Source: Wenzhouxiangella sp. | Lineage (GTDB): Bacteria > Pseudomonadota > Gammaproteobacteria > Xanthomonadales > Wenzhouxiangellaceae | Direction: 5' to 3' | Assembly (NCBI GenBank): GCA_007116585.1 | Contig: SKIE01000305.1 | Span: 1 to 7,606 of the forward strand | DNA: 7,606 bases | Shown here: positions 5,841 to 7,606 of the stretch, piece after piece | Layout: every line of letters begins with the position of its first letter | Numbering within the stretch: position 1 is the stretch's first letter | The notes under the pieces: model-generated | Databases searched by the model: none | The model's input: only the letters and a program-made list of their open reading frames with translations | Told to the model about the DNA's origin: nothing | Translations under genes and position numbers: made by a program

Positions 5841-7606
5841 TCAGCTGCCGAACTGCGGTCGCCGTTCAGTAGCGGCCTGCTGCCGCAAGATGTCAAGCAA
5901 CTGGGCCAGCAGCGCCTCGATTTCGGGCAGGCGCGCCAGCGCGGCGTGGGCGTCGCGGCCGTCACGGATTCGAACCATCTCCGCTCCCAGCGCCTGAATG
6001 CGGTCATGCAGCTTGCCGATCTGTTCAATACATTCAGGCGCCTGCTTGATCAGCGGGTTGGCGCGCAGCTTCGGCCCCAGGCGTGACTGGCGCGGGTCGA
6101 GCAGAGGCGGCACGTCAAGCTCGCCCTTGCAGTAAGCCACCAGATCCCGAGCCCAGGCGCGGTACTCGACCTCGGCATAGAGCAATTCCAGCGCGGCGTG
6201 ATCCAGCCGGCGGGCGTCTTGCCACTGCTTGGGCAGACGCCAGCTGCGCACCCAGTCGGGCACACCCGAGGCCGGCATCGGCCGGGCAATGACGTAACCC
6301 TGGGCAATCTCGCAACCCAGCTGCAGCAGCACGCGCCCATGCTCGAGGCTCGACACACCCTCGGCAATGGTTTCCAGGGCGAAGGCGCGGGCCAGGTTGA
6401 GGACACCATCAAGAATGGCCAGATCTTCCGGATCGTGCAGCATGTCGCGCACAAAACTCTGATCGAGCTTGAGCACCCGCACCGGCAGCCGCTTCAAGTA
6501 GGTCAACGAAGAGTAGCCGGTGCCAAAATCATCCAGCGCAACGTCGACGCCGCGCAGGGCGCATTCGCCAATCACGTTCGAGACGGCGCCGATATCTTCC
6601 AGCGCGCTGCTTTCGACCACTTCAAGCTGCAGCTTGGACGGCGCGACGTCGGAATGACGGTGCAACTCCCGGGTCAGGTCCGCCACGAAGTCCGGATGCT
6701 GGATATGATCGCCGGCCACGTTGACGCTGACCGGCAGAGAGAGCCCGTTGCGCTGCCACGCACTCATGTGCTGCAGCGCCCGGCGAATCACCCAGCGGCC
6801 CAGTTCCAGCTCCAGCGCATGGCGACTGATCAGCGGCAGAAAGGCTGACGGCGTCAGCAGGCCACGCTCCGGATGATGCCAGCGGATCAGCGCCTCGGCG
6901 CCGATGACCTTGCCACTGCGCATATTGACCTTGGGCTGGAAATACAGCACCAGCTCGCCGTCTTCCAGCGCCTGGCGGATGCGCTCCACCTGCTCGTGTC
7001 GGCCGCGCAGGTCGCTGTCATGGTCGACGTCGAACAGCCGATAGCGATTCTTGCCGGCCAGCTTGGCCTGGTACATGGCCTGATCTGACTGGCGCAACAG
7101 CTGGTCGGCGTCGATATCCAGCGTTTGCGGATAGGTGGTCACGCCGATACTGGCGGAAAGCTGCAGGGTCTTGCCGTCCAGCTTTTCCGGGCCGTTGAGC
7201 GCTACGAGCAGACGGTCCAGCGAGGCGGCGTAGGAGGTCGTGTCCTCCATGTCGCTCAAGACCACGGCGAACTCATCTCCGCCCAGGCGGGCGACCGTGT
7301 CGGTTTCGCGCACACATTCCTGCATCCGCCGGGCGAGGCGGACGAGGAGGCGGTCACCGATATCGTGACCGTGAGTGTCATTGACCGCCTTGAACCCGTC
7401 CAGGTCAATGAAGGCGAGCGCCAGCGGGGTGCCGCTGCGCCGCGCGCGCGCCATCGCCAGGGCCAGGCGGTCGGCCAGCAGCACTCGATTGGGCAGACCG
7501 GTGAGCGCATCGTAGTGCGCAATGTGGTGCAGCTTGCGCTCGTTTTCCTTCTGCCGGGTGATGTCATCAAACAGGGTGACCGAGCCCTCCTGCTCACGCA
7601 ACGGCA
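5841..7606 (-). CDS. PAS-GGDEF-EAL c-di-GMP signalling protein with C-terminal CZB-like region (5' end outside window)
   Basis: Bifunctional-looking c-di-GMP enzyme; the N-terminus is cut by the window edge. Residues are numbered from the codon at 7601-7599, a TTG that is an internal Leu. Residues 1-24 are the end of a PAS/PAC domain (SVTLFDDITRQKENE). The GGDEF domain (about 25-190) starts with the DALTGLPNR motif and has RLGGDEF with GGDEF at 107-111, so diguanylate cyclase activity is plausible. The inhibitory site RETD (98-101) lies the canonical five residues upstream. The EAL domain (about 203-445) has EAL 236-238, Asn294, Glu327/Glu330, DDFGTG (357-362), Lys378, Glu414 and Gln434, all expected for phosphodiesterase activity. 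The usual EGVE reads EGVS (Ser417). Residues 446-586 form an extra C-terminal region, annotated separately. No transmembrane segment is visible in this part. Which activity dominates cannot be told. The gene ends 99 bases before fbaB on the same strand, without a clear terminator between. Confidence 0.94.
   Translation of the reverse strand, partial: PLREQEGSVTLFDDITRQKENERKLHHIAHYDALTGLPNRVLLADRLALAMARARRSGTPLALAFIDLDGFKAVNDTHGHDIGDRLLVRLARRMQECVRETDTVARLGGDEFAVVLSDMEDTTSYAASLDRLLVALNGPEKLDGKTLQLSASIGVTTYPQTLDIDADQLLRQSDQAMYQAKLAGKNRYRLFDVDHDSDLRGRHEQVERIRQALEDGELVLYFQPKVNMRSGKVIGAEALIRWHHPERGLLTPSAFLPLISRHALELELGRWVIRRALQHMSAWQRNGLSLPVSVNVAGDHIQHPDFVADLTRELHRHSDVAPSKLQLEVVESSALEDIGAVSNVIGECALRGVDVALDDFGTGYSSLTYLKRLPVRVLKLDQSFVRDMLHDPEDLAILDGVLNLARAFALETIAEGVSSLEHGRVLLQLGCEIAQGYVIARPMPASGVPDWVRSWRLPKQWQDARRLDHAALELLYAEVEYRAWARDLVAYCKGELDVPPLLDPRQSRLGPKLRANPLIKQAPECIEQIGKLHDRIQALGAEMVRIRDGRDAHAALARLPEIEALLAQLLDILRQQAATERRPQFGS
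5886..6200 (-). other. Degenerate CZB-like (chemoreceptor zinc-binding) domain in the GGDEF-EAL protein
   Basis: This covers residues about 468-572 of the signalling protein. The layout matches CZB domains as I remember them: a helix with H-x-x-W, a middle C-x-[FL]-G, and a helix with H-x-x-x-H, together making the 3His/1Cys zinc site. Here the first position is Tyr480 in YRAW, the second is Ser506 in SRLG, the third is His532 in LHDRI, and the fourth is Gln536. Only one of four ligands is kept, while the helical frame, the Trp483 and Gly509 positions, and the PPLLDP lead-in are preserved. CZB domains sense zinc or hypochlorite through the Cys-zinc core, so this one is unlikely to do so in the standard way. 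The assignment rests on motif memory and needs a profile comparison. Confidence 0.5.

Noticed and set aside
7599..7606. TTG at 7601 as the start of the GGDEF-EAL protein
   Set aside because: The frame stays open to the window edge, and the adjoining residues are the end of a PAS/PAC domain, so the true start lies outside.

Overview
This window comes from a GC-rich bacterial chromosome. The protein sequences (type I Gap, a 390-residue Pgk, an E. coli YghU-like glutathione protein, a MaeB-type malic enzyme) resemble gammaproteobacterial homologues, perhaps near the Xanthomonadales or Chromatiales. That placement is inference from remembered family sequences, not from a search. Gene density is very high, and I see no RNA gene, insertion sequence, CRISPR array or prophage.

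The plus strand (1-1508) carries the 3' end of gap followed after 15 bases by complete pgk: two consecutive steps of lower glycolysis/gluconeogenesis, almost certainly one operon. The minus strand (5741 down to 1522) carries fbaB (class I fructose-bisphosphate aldolase), maeB (NADP-type malic enzyme with a C-terminal phosphotransacetylase-like domain) and yghU (Nu-class glutathione S-transferase-like disulfide reductase), in that transcription order. fbaB and maeB share one base in a TGATG stop/start junction, and maeB and yghU are 27 bases apart, so the three look like one operon. A candidate promoter lies upstream of fbaB. pgk and yghU converge, with only 13 bases between their stop codons.

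The rest of the minus strand (7606 down to 5841) is a 5'-truncated gene for a c-di-GMP signalling protein: the tail of a PAS domain, a GGDEF domain with intact active site and inhibitory site, an EAL domain with its main catalytic residues, and a C-terminal region of about 140 residues. I read that region as a CZB-like (chemoreceptor zinc-binding) domain that has lost most of its zinc ligands.

Functionally, aldolase, GAPDH and PGK cover the reversible middle of glycolysis, and MaeB links malate to pyruvate with production of NADPH. No pyruvate kinase gene lies in the window. YghU is a glutathione-dependent redox protein.

I found no clearly novel multi-gene system. The points most worth a second look are the degenerate CZB-like tail of the GGDEF-EAL protein, the tight aldolase-malic enzyme coupling, and the unusual fbaB leader, where an AT-rich palindrome sits beside an alternating CG tract.
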